Assembly: GCA_016763895.1 (NCBI GenBank)
Contig: JAESSV010000044.1
Location: 1 to 11,051, forward strand
DNA from: Magnetovibrio sp.
GTDB lineage: Bacteria; Pseudomonadota; Alphaproteobacteria; Rhodospirillales; Magnetovibrionaceae
Direction of reading: 5' to 3'
Length of the DNA: 11,051 nt
Positions within the stretch are counted from its first letter, which is position 1; each line of letters opens with the position of its first letter. Below, in pieces: positions 5,533-11,051 of the stretch. The notes under the pieces were generated by a model. The model did no database searches. It worked only from the letters and a program-made list of their open reading frames with translations, and had not been told where the DNA came from. The position numbers and the translations under genes are program-made.

Positions 5533-7523
5533 TGCGCCGCTCCAGCCAAATAGTTCGGCACGTCGACAATGATGCGTTCGACTTCAACATCTGTAGCATC
5601 TTGCCAGGCGGCCAACACAGGTAAAGCCTCTAATACAGTGGCCGTCGAGGTTTCTGCCGCTGTAACCGCACGGGATGCACGATCCAAAACGGCCATCAGG
5701 TCTGAATTGTGGCTCCAAAGGGTGCGCACAGCGTCAAGAACAGGCCCAACGTCGGTGCCATGTTTGTCTTCGCCCGCAATCACCAACAAACGTTGAGCCG
5801 GCAAGCGCAAAGCTTCTTTCAGATTGAGGGAAACGTTTTCAACAAGACCTGCGTCAAGTGAGCGTTTTGTATCCGAACGGGCCACGAAAGATTGATCGAC
5901 CAGGTGTTCCGCGACCACGGCCCCTGCCGCACACTCACCTGTTGCTGTCGCGGGTGGCTCAAATTCATGATCGCTGCCCAAATCAAAGACATGAACGACG
6001 GGATCAAGCGCCCCGGTGCCCACAATCGGGACCAACAGTTCTTTCAAGCCGTCTTTGCCCAAACGATCCGCCCATTCGCGAACCGTTTCACCGTTATCCA
6101 TAGCAGGACCCAAATCGGCCAGCATCACTTTCAAGGATTCCTTAACATGACGCACAGCAATAATCGGGCCTAACATTCCATGGTTTTCGGGGCTTCCGCC
6201 CAAATGGATTTGATAATGAGGCGCGGGTTTGCCATTAATTTTCTTGGCCATGCCATGAAATCCGATGTCACCGATGTGGTGCTGGCTGCACGAGTTGTGG
6301 CAACCCGACACACGCACTTTCAAGCTTTTCAAGCCCGTAAATTCGGCTTGAGCATCAATAAGGCTTTCCCCCAAAATATGGCTGTCCGTAATGCCAATGG
6401 CGCACGTTGAGGTGCCGGGGCATACGGTTAAGTCTTTCAAGGCATGCTCGCGACCACTGGCATCCAACGCTAAATTGCGAATGCCCGTGACAAAGGCTTC
6501 AACCTTGTCGACGTCCAAATCCAAGGCAATTAAGTTTTGGGTCCGGGTCAGACGAATTTCAGATCCGCCCGCCGCTTCGGCCAAGTTTGCAACGCCTTCA
6601 AATTGAGCCGAAGACAACCAGCCCATTGGCACTTCAACAAAAACGTTTTCGCCGGTGCCCTTAGGACCAGCCCAGTCCAAGGCATCCCACGCTGGGGGGG
6701 CTAAGGTTTTAAGGGCCGCAAATTCTTTATGAGCCATGGCAATAAATTCTTCGGCACCAAATTTTTTCACCAAAAACTTGATGCGAGACCGGTTTTTGTT
6801 CGCCCGGCTAGAATGTTTAATATGCAAGCGAGCAATCGCTTCTTGCACCGTCAACAGTTCGAATTCAGTCACAAAATCAAAGACTTCGATCGCGGTAAAG
6901 GGCTGGATACCAAGGCCGCCACCAACCACAACGCGAAACCCTTTTTCGCCGTTGCGTTCGGTTGCGATGTAACCCAAATCATCGATCAAAGACAAACCAC
7001 AGTCCTGCTCACAACCCGATACCGCCGTTTTAAACTTGCGCGGCATGTGTTGAACCATGGGGTTGCGCAACCAAGCCTTGGTGATGCGTTCCGCCACGTC
7101 TGCGGCATTTACATGTTGATGTTTGCAAAAACCAGCTTCGGGGCAAGCGATCATGGCGCGAAACGTGTTGCCAGAAGCTTCCCGAGTGGTCACGCCACCA
7201 ATATTCAAGGTTTCAATCAAACCTGTGAGATTTTTTTGCTTTACAAAATAAAACTGAACGCCTTGGCGCGTGGTGATATGAATGTCTCCGCCGGCATGGT
7301 CCGCGTTTGACTTGGCAATGGCGCGCGTTTGAGAAAAGCTCAAGCGACCACCGGGGACTTTAGCCCGCACCATGTGTTCGCCCGACTGACGTTGTTCATA
7401 AATGCCATAACGCAAACGGAAAGTGCGCCAACGATCAGCGAACCAAACACCTTTGTCGTAATTATCAATCGCAGATTTAAATTCAGGGATATCTGCGGGG
7501 ATAGCAATGCATTGATCAGTCAT
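5529..7523 (-). CDS. cysI: Ferredoxin-type sulfite reductase, haemoprotein (CysI-like), with C-terminal extension
   Basis: The product is predicted to reduce sulfite to sulfide by six electrons using a coupled sirohaem and [4Fe-4S] centre, supplying sulfide for cysteine. The cluster ligands are Cys368 and Cys374 (VCPGTSTCAI) and Cys408 and Cys412 (SGCHNSCSQHHIGDIG). The N-terminal half of the pseudo-twofold has Cys127/Cys133 (ACPEAGFC) and Cys171/Cys175 (SGCEQDCG), spaced exactly like the functional quartet. The opening ADRWRTFRLRYGIYEQRQ (29-46) is typical of proteobacterial CysI. Residues from about 530 onward, after the PPATATGEC segment, form an Ala-rich, mostly helical extension of about 130 residues that I do not recognise; the family usually ends near 550. 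A nitrite reductase is possible from sequence alone, but the coupling to cysH argues for sulfite. The ribosome-binding site (AGAG) is weak. Confidence 0.9.
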   Translation of the reverse strand: MTDQCIAIPADIPEFKSAIDNYDKGVWFADRWRTFRLRYGIYEQRQSGEHMVRAKVPGGRLSFSQTRAIAKSNADHAGGDIHITTRQGVQFYFVKQKNLTGLIETLNIGGVTTREASGNTFRAMIACPEAGFCKHQHVNAADVAERITKAWLRNPMVQHMPRKFKTAVSGCEQDCGLSLIDDLGYIATERNGEKGFRVVVGGGLGIQPFTAIEVFDFVTEFELLTVQEAIARLHIKHSSRANKNRSRIKFLVKKFGAEEFIAMAHKEFAALKTLAPPAWDALDWAGPKGTGENVFVEVPMGWLSSAQFEGVANLAEAAGGSEIRLTRTQNLIALDLDVDKVEAFVTGIRNLALDASGREHALKDLTVCPGTSTCAIGITDSHILGESLIDAQAEFTGLKSLKVRVSGCHNSCSQHHIGDIGFHGMAKKINGKPAPHYQIHLGGSPENHGMLGPIIAVRHVKESLKVMLADLGPAMDNGETVREWADRLGKDGLKELLVPIVGTGALDPVVHVFDLGSDHEFEPPATATGECAAGAVVAEHLVDQSFVARSDTKRSLDAGLVENVSLNLKEALRLPAQRLLVIAGEDKHGTDVGPVLDAVRTLWSHNSDLMAVLDRASRAVTAAETSTATVLEALPVLAAWQDATDVEVERIIVDVPNYLAGAAQ

Positions 7524-7570
7524 ATTATTCTCTTTTTTTGGTGTGCTGGGGATGGCACACGGTCTACCCC

Positions 7571-7629
7571 AAGTTTAGCCTCAACACGAAATAGAAAGAC
7601 ATAAACTTTAGACGAACAAACAAAGTTTA
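7571..7629. promoter_or_regulatory. Phased AAGTTTA half-sites in the cysI leader
   Basis: AAGTTTA occurs at 7571-7577 and 7623-7629, and its reverse complement occurs at 7602-7608. The last two form the 8-bp inverted repeat TAAACTTT-N12-AAAGTTTA. Centre-to-centre spacings are 31 and 21 bp, close to three and two helical turns, as expected for cooperative dimers on one face of the DNA. A sulfur regulator such as a LysR-type CysB homologue or a Rrf2 repressor is a guess. Confidence 0.45.
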
Positions 7630-7847
7630 AACCCTAACGACAACTCTGTCCTGTCACATATGACATAATTAACATTTTAAGGGTGTGAGTCAATGTATAT
7701 TTCACAAAAAAATGTGGAATAGAAACTATCTACACTTTAAAATTGTTATTGATAATATCGCAACAGATTCTAAAAAAACAGCCTAGTCACAAAATTATTA
7801 AGGCTGCGTAAAGGGAACTGTGCCATACTTTAGGCGTTCAGAAGAAC

Positions 7848-7881
7848 ATAGACGTACCGACAAAATAGACGTACATACAAG
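7848..7881 (+). repeat. 17-bp tandem repeat in the leader of the small gene
   Basis: ATAGACGTACCGACAAA (7848-7864) is followed at once by ATAGACGTACATACAAG (7865-7881), sharing 14 of 17 bases. A weaker third ATAAACATA leads into the ribosome-binding site at 7889-7895. It is preceded by the small dyad GTTC-AGAA-GAAC (7836-7847). The placement directly before the Shine-Dalgarno sequence suggests a binding site for a protein or RNA affecting expression. Confidence 0.65.
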
Positions 7882-7900
7882 ATAAACATAGGAGGCTAGA

Positions 7901-8074
7901 ATGGCCCAGTTATTAGATGTACACAGCGACACCCGTGCCGACAGTTTGGCATCTCTCGCAGAAAAACTCGTTAAACGCCTTGGTGTAAAAGATGCTTTAC
8001 GCATATGTCAGGAAAATTCCTGGTACGGCGTCTTTAATTTCATCAAAGGACACATCCAAAACAACAATCCGTAA
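7901..8074 (+). CDS. Small helical protein of unknown function (57 aa)
   Basis: The ATG at 7901 is preceded by a near-ideal AGGAGG with a five-base gap, and the frame runs 57 codons to TAA at 8072. The product begins MAQLLDVHSDTRADSLASLA and continues as an amphipathic helix (EKLVKRLGVKDALRICQEN, about residues 21-39), then the WYGVFNFI segment (41-48) and a polar tail. There is no signal peptide or membrane segment. The pattern RLG-x3-A-x3-C-x2-N-x-W-x-GV resembles short uncharacterised alphaproteobacterial proteins, from memory only. Cys36 and Trp41 are the eye-catching residues. It is transcribed divergently from cysI, so it may share sulfur-linked control, and it converges with mobB 20 bases away. 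The function is not known. Confidence 0.72.
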   Translation: MAQLLDVHSDTRADSLASLAEKLVKRLGVKDALRICQENSWYGVFNFIKGHIQNNNP

Positions 8075-8093
8075 ACCGTTAACCCGTAAGCCG

Positions 8094-8639
8094 CTACCTC
8101 CTGTTGGTTTGAAGGTATTGGACGATAAATTTGGCGATGGATTTAACGTCGCCCAGATCTAAAATCTGTAATTTTAAGTCCAAGACGTTCGCGTTTTCCA
8201 CCTCATCCGTGGCAACGGCGATAACGCTTTGATGTGTGCGTCCCAATGCAGCCATTCCCAAGCTGGGTCGATACACTTCAATTTTCGGAAAATCGTGTTT
8301 TTTAAAGCCTTCAATCAGCATCACGTCAACCGGGCTCATGCGGGCGATCAGATCTTGCATATCGGGTTCTTTTTCATCTTGAACTTCATGCAACAACGCC
8401 CATCGCTTTGCAGAGGTCAACAAGACCTCTTGAGCCCCGGCGGCCCTGTGTCGATAGCTGTCTTTTCCGGGCTTATCCACGTCAAAGCCATGATGGGTAT
8501 GCTTAATGGTGGAAACCGTGTGACCCAATTCGATAAGGATGGGAATGAGGTCCGACAACAACGTCGTCTTGCCACTTCCGCTGCGCCCCACGATGCCCAT
8601 TACATGTTGTTTCATCACATGTTGTTTATTGTCCGTCAT
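8094..8639 (-). CDS. mobB: Molybdopterin-guanine dinucleotide biosynthesis protein MobB
   Basis: MobB is a GTP-binding cytoplasmic protein that assists MobA in attaching GMP to the molybdenum cofactor for bis-MGD enzymes such as nitrate reductase or formate dehydrogenase. The 181 residues contain the P-loop GRSGSGKTTL (18-27), the conserved TIKHTHHGFDVDKPGKDSYRHR span (44-65), AAGA (66-69) and the Walker B region DVMLIEGFK (105-113). The ATG at 8637-8639 is chosen because GGGAG lies seven bases upstream within the end of mobA. Two further in-frame ATGs (residues 9 and 14) are possible starts. A 15-bp tandem duplication gives the N-terminal KQHVM-KQHVM. It overlaps mobA by 14 bases, so the two are surely coupled. 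Confidence 0.94.
   Translation of the reverse strand: MTDNKQHVMKQHVMGIVGRSGSGKTTLLSDLIPILIELGHTVSTIKHTHHGFDVDKPGKDSYRHRAAGAQEVLLTSAKRWALLHEVQDEKEPDMQDLIARMSPVDVMLIEGFKKHDFPKIEVYRPSLGMAALGRTHQSVIAVATDEVENANVLDLKLQILDLGDVKSIAKFIVQYLQTNRR
8598..8627. repeat. 15-bp tandem duplication at the mobB N-terminus
   Basis: CATTACATGTTGTTT (8598-8612) and CATCACATGTTGTTT (8613-8627) differ by one base. They encode the repeated KQHVM in MobB and create alternative ATG codons ahead of the conserved GIVGRSGSGKT core. The core is unaffected. Confidence 0.85.
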
Positions 8640-9282
8640 GGAAACTCCCCTGCTGGATCAAGGATTCGGCTTTGTTTAAATCTTCTTGGGTGTTGATGTT
8701 AAAAAAGGGATCAAAGGAAGGCCTTGAGAATTCCACAAAAACGGGATCATGACGCTCAACCCAAGCCATCACTTTTCGAACACCTTGCTCGACCAAAGCA
8801 ACCCGCAAATCAGGAGCCAAATCCACCGACCACAGGGCAAACACAGGCTGGGTTTGCCCTTGGCACTTTGCAATGGCGATTTTTGTGCCGTGCTGGTGGG
8901 CGGCACCGTGCAATCGGTTCACCAAATCCAGAGGAAAAAAAGGCGCGTCCGTGGCAAAGCTTGCGACCCACTTTGTGTTTGGTCGGTTTTCCTTGGTCCA
9001 GTCTAATCCGGTCAATATTCCAGCTAAAGGTCCCAAGTGGCCCGTTAAGTCGTCTGCGACCACCGCCAAGCCATATGAGGCAAAACGTGTGGCATTGCCG
9101 GACGCATTCAAAATCAAGCTTTTCACTTGGGGGGCGGCCCTTGTGATCACGTGGCTCAATAAAGTTTGCCCATCAAGGGGATGCAAACATTTGTCTCCAC
9201 CGCCAAAACGGCGTGAATTTCCACCCGCAAGCAAGAGTCCGACGCACGATTCCAATCCATTTAATTGCAATTTTTCAGTCAT
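8626..9282 (-). CDS. mobA: Molybdenum cofactor guanylyltransferase MobA
   Basis: MobA transfers GMP from GTP to Mo-molybdopterin, forming MGD in the cytoplasm. The 218-residue product has the nucleotidyltransferase signature LAGGNSRRFGGGDK (18-31), the GPLAGILTGL segment (84-93), the metal-binding region FATDAPFFP (109-117, Asp112) and the C-terminal DPFFNINTQEDL characteristic of MobA. Length is normal. The usual Met of R-M-G-G is Phe26 here, a tolerated change. No strong ribosome-binding site is seen before the ATG at 9282. mobB overlaps its end. No molybdoenzyme gene lies in the window, so which enzyme is served is unknown. Confidence 0.94.
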   Translation of the reverse strand: MTEKLQLNGLESCVGLLLAGGNSRRFGGGDKCLHPLDGQTLLSHVITRAAPQVKSLILNASGNATRFASYGLAVVADDLTGHLGPLAGILTGLDWTKENRPNTKWVASFATDAPFFPLDLVNRLHGAAHQHGTKIAIAKCQGQTQPVFALWSVDLAPDLRVALVEQGVRKVMAWVERHDPVFVEFSRPSFDPFFNINTQEDLNKAESLIQQGSFHDGQ

Positions 9283-9365
9283 AGCGGCACTATGAATGTC
9301 TGACTGGTGTTGAGCAAGTCAACATTAGGCTCATTTTGTTTTTTTCACCTTGGGAGCATTTTTCA

Positions 9366-10256
9366 ATGAACAAGATTATCATCGCATTGGGTGTCGTCGT
9401 CGTCGTTGTCGCAGGAGGGGTTTTCTACCTGCAGAAGAATGCGCCAAAAATCATTCAGGCTGTCATTGAAGAACAAGGGACTTCGGTCACCCAAGTTCCG
9501 GTCAAACTTTCCAAAGTTGTGTTAAGCCTTGCTGATCTGAAAGCCGGACTTGTGGGCCTTACGATTGGGAACCCGGCTGGATTTAAAACCAACCAAGCCA
9601 TGCGCCTTGGCGAAGTCAGCGTAACATTAAGCCCCGACTGGACCATGGACTTGATCGTGGTGGAAGAGGTCATGATCAAGGCCCCCGATATCACCTATGA
9701 AATTGGCTCAAACGGATCAAATATTGATGCTATTCAGCGCAATATTAAAAAATTCTCTGGTGGCTCTTCTGGTGGCTCTTCTGGTGGCTCATCTTCGAAG
9801 GCATCATCTGGTTCTGGTTCAAGCTCAAGTGATGGGGATGGCGGCCCTAAGATTGTGATCAACCATCTTTACATTAATGGCGGCAAGATCAATGTATCCG
9901 CACCGTTCATGGGCAAAAAAGGCATCAGCACGGCCTTACCCGACATTCACCTCAAAAACATTGGCAAGGATTCCGGCGGCGCCAGTCCGGCTGAAATCGC
10001 CGACCAGATCATTTCGTCCATCACCAAGTATTCCAGCTCGGCGGCTGGGTCTCTTGATCTATCCGCGTTGGGGCTTTCAAATATCTCTGGCAAAGCTGCA
10101 AAGGTCATGAAAGACGTTAAAGGAGCTATTGGTGGCGCCATGGGTGGTGCCATGGGTGAAGCAATAGGTGAAGCAATGGGCGGTTCTGGACGCGTGAAAG
10201 CCAAAAAGGCTATGCAAGACGCAAGCGGTGCAATTAAAGGCTTGTTTGGGAATTAA
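9366..10256 (+). CDS. Membrane-anchored AsmA-like protein with Gly/Ser hinge and glycine-zipper tail
   Basis: The start at 9366 is chosen over an in-frame ATG 30 bases upstream because GGGAG precedes it by nine bases and the coding then opens directly into a membrane anchor. The 296-residue product has one hydrophobic helix at about residues 4-21 (MNKIIIALG then six Val), likely an inner-membrane anchor with the rest periplasmic. Residues 45-125 (LSLADLKAGLVGLTIGNPAGF, VSVTLSPDWT, VMIKAPDITYEI, SNIDAIQRNI) resemble AsmA-type beta repeats. A Gly/Ser linker (about 131-160) separates these from a second beta region (VINHLYINGGKINVSAP, LPDIHLKNIGK). The tail GAIGGAMGGAMGEAIGEAMGG (about 253-273) is a GxxxG glycine zipper, then a basic AKKAMQ helix. 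The cellular role is not known; lipid or envelope transport is a guess from the AsmA likeness. Confidence 0.7.
   Translation: MNKIIIALGVVVVVVAGGVFYLQKNAPKIIQAVIEEQGTSVTQVPVKLSKVVLSLADLKAGLVGLTIGNPAGFKTNQAMRLGEVSVTLSPDWTMDLIVVEEVMIKAPDITYEIGSNGSNIDAIQRNIKKFSGGSSGGSSGGSSSKASSGSGSSSSDGDGGPKIVINHLYINGGKINVSAPFMGKKGISTALPDIHLKNIGKDSGGASPAEIADQIISSITKYSSSAAGSLDLSALGLSNISGKAAKVMKDVKGAIGGAMGGAMGEAIGEAMGGSGRVKAKKAMQDASGAIKGLFGN
9759..9794 (+). repeat. 12-bp coding tandem repeat (Gly-Gly-Ser-Ser hinge)
   Basis: GGTGGCTCTTCT occurs twice at 9759 and 9771, followed by GGTGGCTCATCT at 9783. Each unit encodes GGSS. Near-identical DNA suggests recent slippage, so linker length may vary between strains without shifting the frame. 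Confidence 0.9.
10131..10178 (+). repeat. 12-bp coding tandem repeat (glycine zipper)
   Basis: Four 12-base units begin at 10131, 10143, 10155 and 10167: GGTGGCGCCATG, GGTGGTGCCATG, GGTGAAGCAATA, GGTGAAGCAATG. They encode GGAM-GGAM-GEAI-GEAM. Glycine falls every fourth residue, the glycine-zipper pattern associated with helix packing and membrane insertion. Confidence 0.88.
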
Positions 10257-10666
10257 AACGAGCTGCGGTGACATTCCCCGCAATTGGACAACTTAATATT
10301 GCTGTTGCCCGCCATCGCTTTAAAACCCGCACCGTGACGTTGCTTAAACCAACCCGTTGAGGTGATTTTAAGGGGGATTTCCGTAGACCGCCCGGCGGCC
10401 AGATAGGTCAAGGTGTGCGCTTGGGAATTCTTATCAAAACTGGCATCTTCGCCAAAATGGTTGTCTAGGTTGTCGATGATTTTCTTCCATGAAAATGCGG
10501 GAAGCATTTCTCTGGGATAAAAGAAGTGACACGAGCTGCATTCTTCGACGGCAATGTCTCGATCGCTCATTGCGTTGGTTTGGGTGGCCATAGACACCTG
10601 CCCAAACCCCAAAATGACGGTCCCAAGGACCAGAACAGCAACCCAAAAACGCGCCTTTGTATTCAT
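10253..10666 (-). CDS. Dihaem cytochrome c (DHC family)
   Basis: The product is a predicted periplasmic electron carrier of 137 residues. The N-terminus MNTKARFWVAVLVLGTVILG with VSMA-TQ is a Sec signal peptide, cleaved near residue 27. Haem 1 binds at CSSCH (43-47) and haem 2 at CGECH (129-133) near the C-terminus. Between them, FFYPREMLPAFSW, NLDNHFGEDAS and EIPLKITSTGWF are the conserved stretches of the DHC family known from Rhodobacter. There, DHC partners a haem protein (SHP) and a cytochrome b; neither is adjacent here. The start at 10666 is preferred because GGAG lies nine bases upstream and the signal peptide starts at once. Its TAA shares the TTAA at 10253-10256 with the stop of the convergent gene. 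Confidence 0.9.
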   Translation of the reverse strand: MNTKARFWVAVLVLGTVILGFGQVSMATQTNAMSDRDIAVEECSSCHFFYPREMLPAFSWKKIIDNLDNHFGEDASFDKNSQAHTLTYLAAGRSTEIPLKITSTGWFKQRHGAGFKAMAGNSNIKLSNCGECHRSSF

Positions 10667-10705
10667 AACTCGTGTCTCCATCATTTTGAAAGCATTGGAT
10701 GTTTG

Positions 10706-10735
10706 GTTATACTCGATTTTACACTCAAAAAGCAA
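10706..10735 (-). promoter_or_regulatory. Candidate sigma-70 promoter of the dihaem cytochrome gene
   Basis: On the minus strand TTGCTT (10735-10730) is followed after 18 bases by TATAAC (10711-10706). The predicted start near 10699 would leave a leader of about 33 bases with the GGAG ribosome-binding site. Spacing is one base longer than optimal. Confidence 0.4.
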
Positions 10736-10780
10736 CACAGAGAAAAACGCCCCGCACAACCCTGCCCTCCCCGATTTTGC

Positions 10781-11051
10781 CTAACTTTGCACCAAGGGGC
10801 TTATGGCCGACCGTCCGCGTTGGTACCACACGGTGGCCAAAAAGGTCACCGCCAAGAACGGGAATATGCCGTAATTTACGGCATCCCAACCAGATACATT
10901 GAACAAGCCCCCGGCAACCAAAGACCCCGTAGCTGCGGATGCAAAAACGATGAATTCATTGACGCCCTGGGTTTTCGCTTTTTCGCTGGGTCGATAGGCT
11001 TTGGTCAGCAAGCTTGTGCCCCCAACAAACAAGAAATTCCAGGCGATCCAA
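10781..11051 (-). CDS. MFS transporter, C-terminal fragment (gene runs off the right edge)
   Basis: The frame is open to the last base of the window, so only the C-terminal 89 or so residues are seen; the 5' part lies outside. The visible part reads WIAWNFLFVGGTSLLTKAYR followed by EKAKTQGVNEFIVF, then two hydrophobic helices (ASAATGSLVAGGLF and YGIFPFLAVTFLATVW) and a short basic tail YQRGR. A helix ending in W-N-F-L-F-x-G-G-T, then a PSEKAKTQG cytoplasmic loop, is typical of helices 10-12 of bacterial major facilitator proteins. The substrate cannot be told. A TTG at 11032 could be mistaken for a start but upstream in-frame codons continue the transmembrane helix. Confidence 0.85.
   Translation of the reverse strand, partial: WIAWNFLFVGGTSLLTKAYRPSEKAKTQGVNEFIVFASAATGSLVAGGLFNVSGWDAVNYGIFPFLAVTFLATVWYQRGRSAISPLVQS

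Larger units (their letters stand above)
7524..7900. promoter_or_regulatory. 377-bp divergent control region between cysI and the small gene
   Basis: This is an AT-rich region without further genes, serving cysI leftward and the small gene rightward. A minus-strand sigma-70 promoter candidate has TTGACT (7693-7688), 17 bases, then AATTAT (7670-7665), with the start near 7658. Dyads present are GTGTGC/GCACAC (7541-7560, in the cysI leader), TAAACTTT/AAAGTTTA (7602-7629), TGTCA-CATA-TGACA (7652-7665, over the predicted -10 and start) and GTTC-AGAA-GAAC (7836-7847). A 17-bp tandem repeat precedes the small gene. The string ACTTTAGRCG occurs both at 7605-7614 and 7827-7836, near each gene's leader. 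Confidence 0.55.

Noticed and set aside
6729..7310. 193-codon plus-strand frame opposite cysI
   Set aside because: It is a shadow of the sulfite reductase gene.
7740..7765. Fur-like GATAAT element (TTATTGATAATATCG)
   Set aside because: Only a partial match in AT-rich DNA, with no second and third hexamer in place.
10667..10759. 31-residue upstream extension of the dihaem cytochrome
   Set aside because: It would bury the signal peptide; a good ribosome-binding site precedes the ATG at 10666 and a promoter candidate lies within the extension.

Overview
The window looks like chromosomal DNA of an alphaproteobacterium of moderate GC content. This is inferred from protein style: a proteobacterial class I phosphoribulokinase, a glnB-glnA pair, an APS-type CysH, a ferredoxin-type CysI opening with an ADRWRTFRLRYG segment, and a DHC-type dihaem cytochrome c. 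The phosphoribulokinase implies capacity for CO2 fixation by the Calvin cycle. The genes suggest an autotrophic or mixotrophic organism, perhaps of the Rhodospirillales. No rRNA is present to settle taxonomy.

Left part (1-1700): a 19-bp tandem repeat, a strong terminator, and a solitary phosphoribulokinase gene on the minus strand. A 543-bp gap follows with an 18-bp perfect palindrome and a short 18-bp tandem repeat. The gap ends at a minus-strand tRNA-His that encodes its own G-1, C73 and CCA.

Nitrogen block (1700-4020): glnB (PII) and glnA (glutamine synthetase) on the plus strand. Upstream lie a -24/-12 (sigma-54) promoter candidate and two 17-bp NtrC-like dyads, the usual layout for nitrogen-regulated glnBA. 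GlnB carries the uridylylatable Tyr51 and GlnA the adenylylatable Tyr402. The glnA 3' region folds on paper into a three-way junction followed by an intrinsic terminator and may be an unannotated small RNA.

Middle part (4090-7520): an orphan phage-like lysozyme-fold gene on the minus strand, then an assimilatory sulfur operon cysI-cysH (minus strand, 4-bp ATGA overlap) with its own terminator. Together these convert APS to sulfite and sulfite to sulfide. The 377-bp region upstream of cysI is dense in dyads and half-sites. It is shared with a divergent 57-residue small protein gene that has a strong ribosome-binding site.

Right part (8090-11051): mobA-mobB (minus strand, overlapping) for molybdenum cofactor maturation; a plus-strand membrane-anchored AsmA-like protein with a Gly/Ser hinge and a glycine-zipper tail; a convergent dihaem c-type cytochrome whose stop shares a TTAA with the preceding gene; and the C-terminal part of an MFS transporter running off the right edge.

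The most promising undescribed elements are the candidate small RNA behind glnA, the small gene at 7901 with its repeat-bearing leader, and the helically phased AAGTTTA half-sites before cysI.
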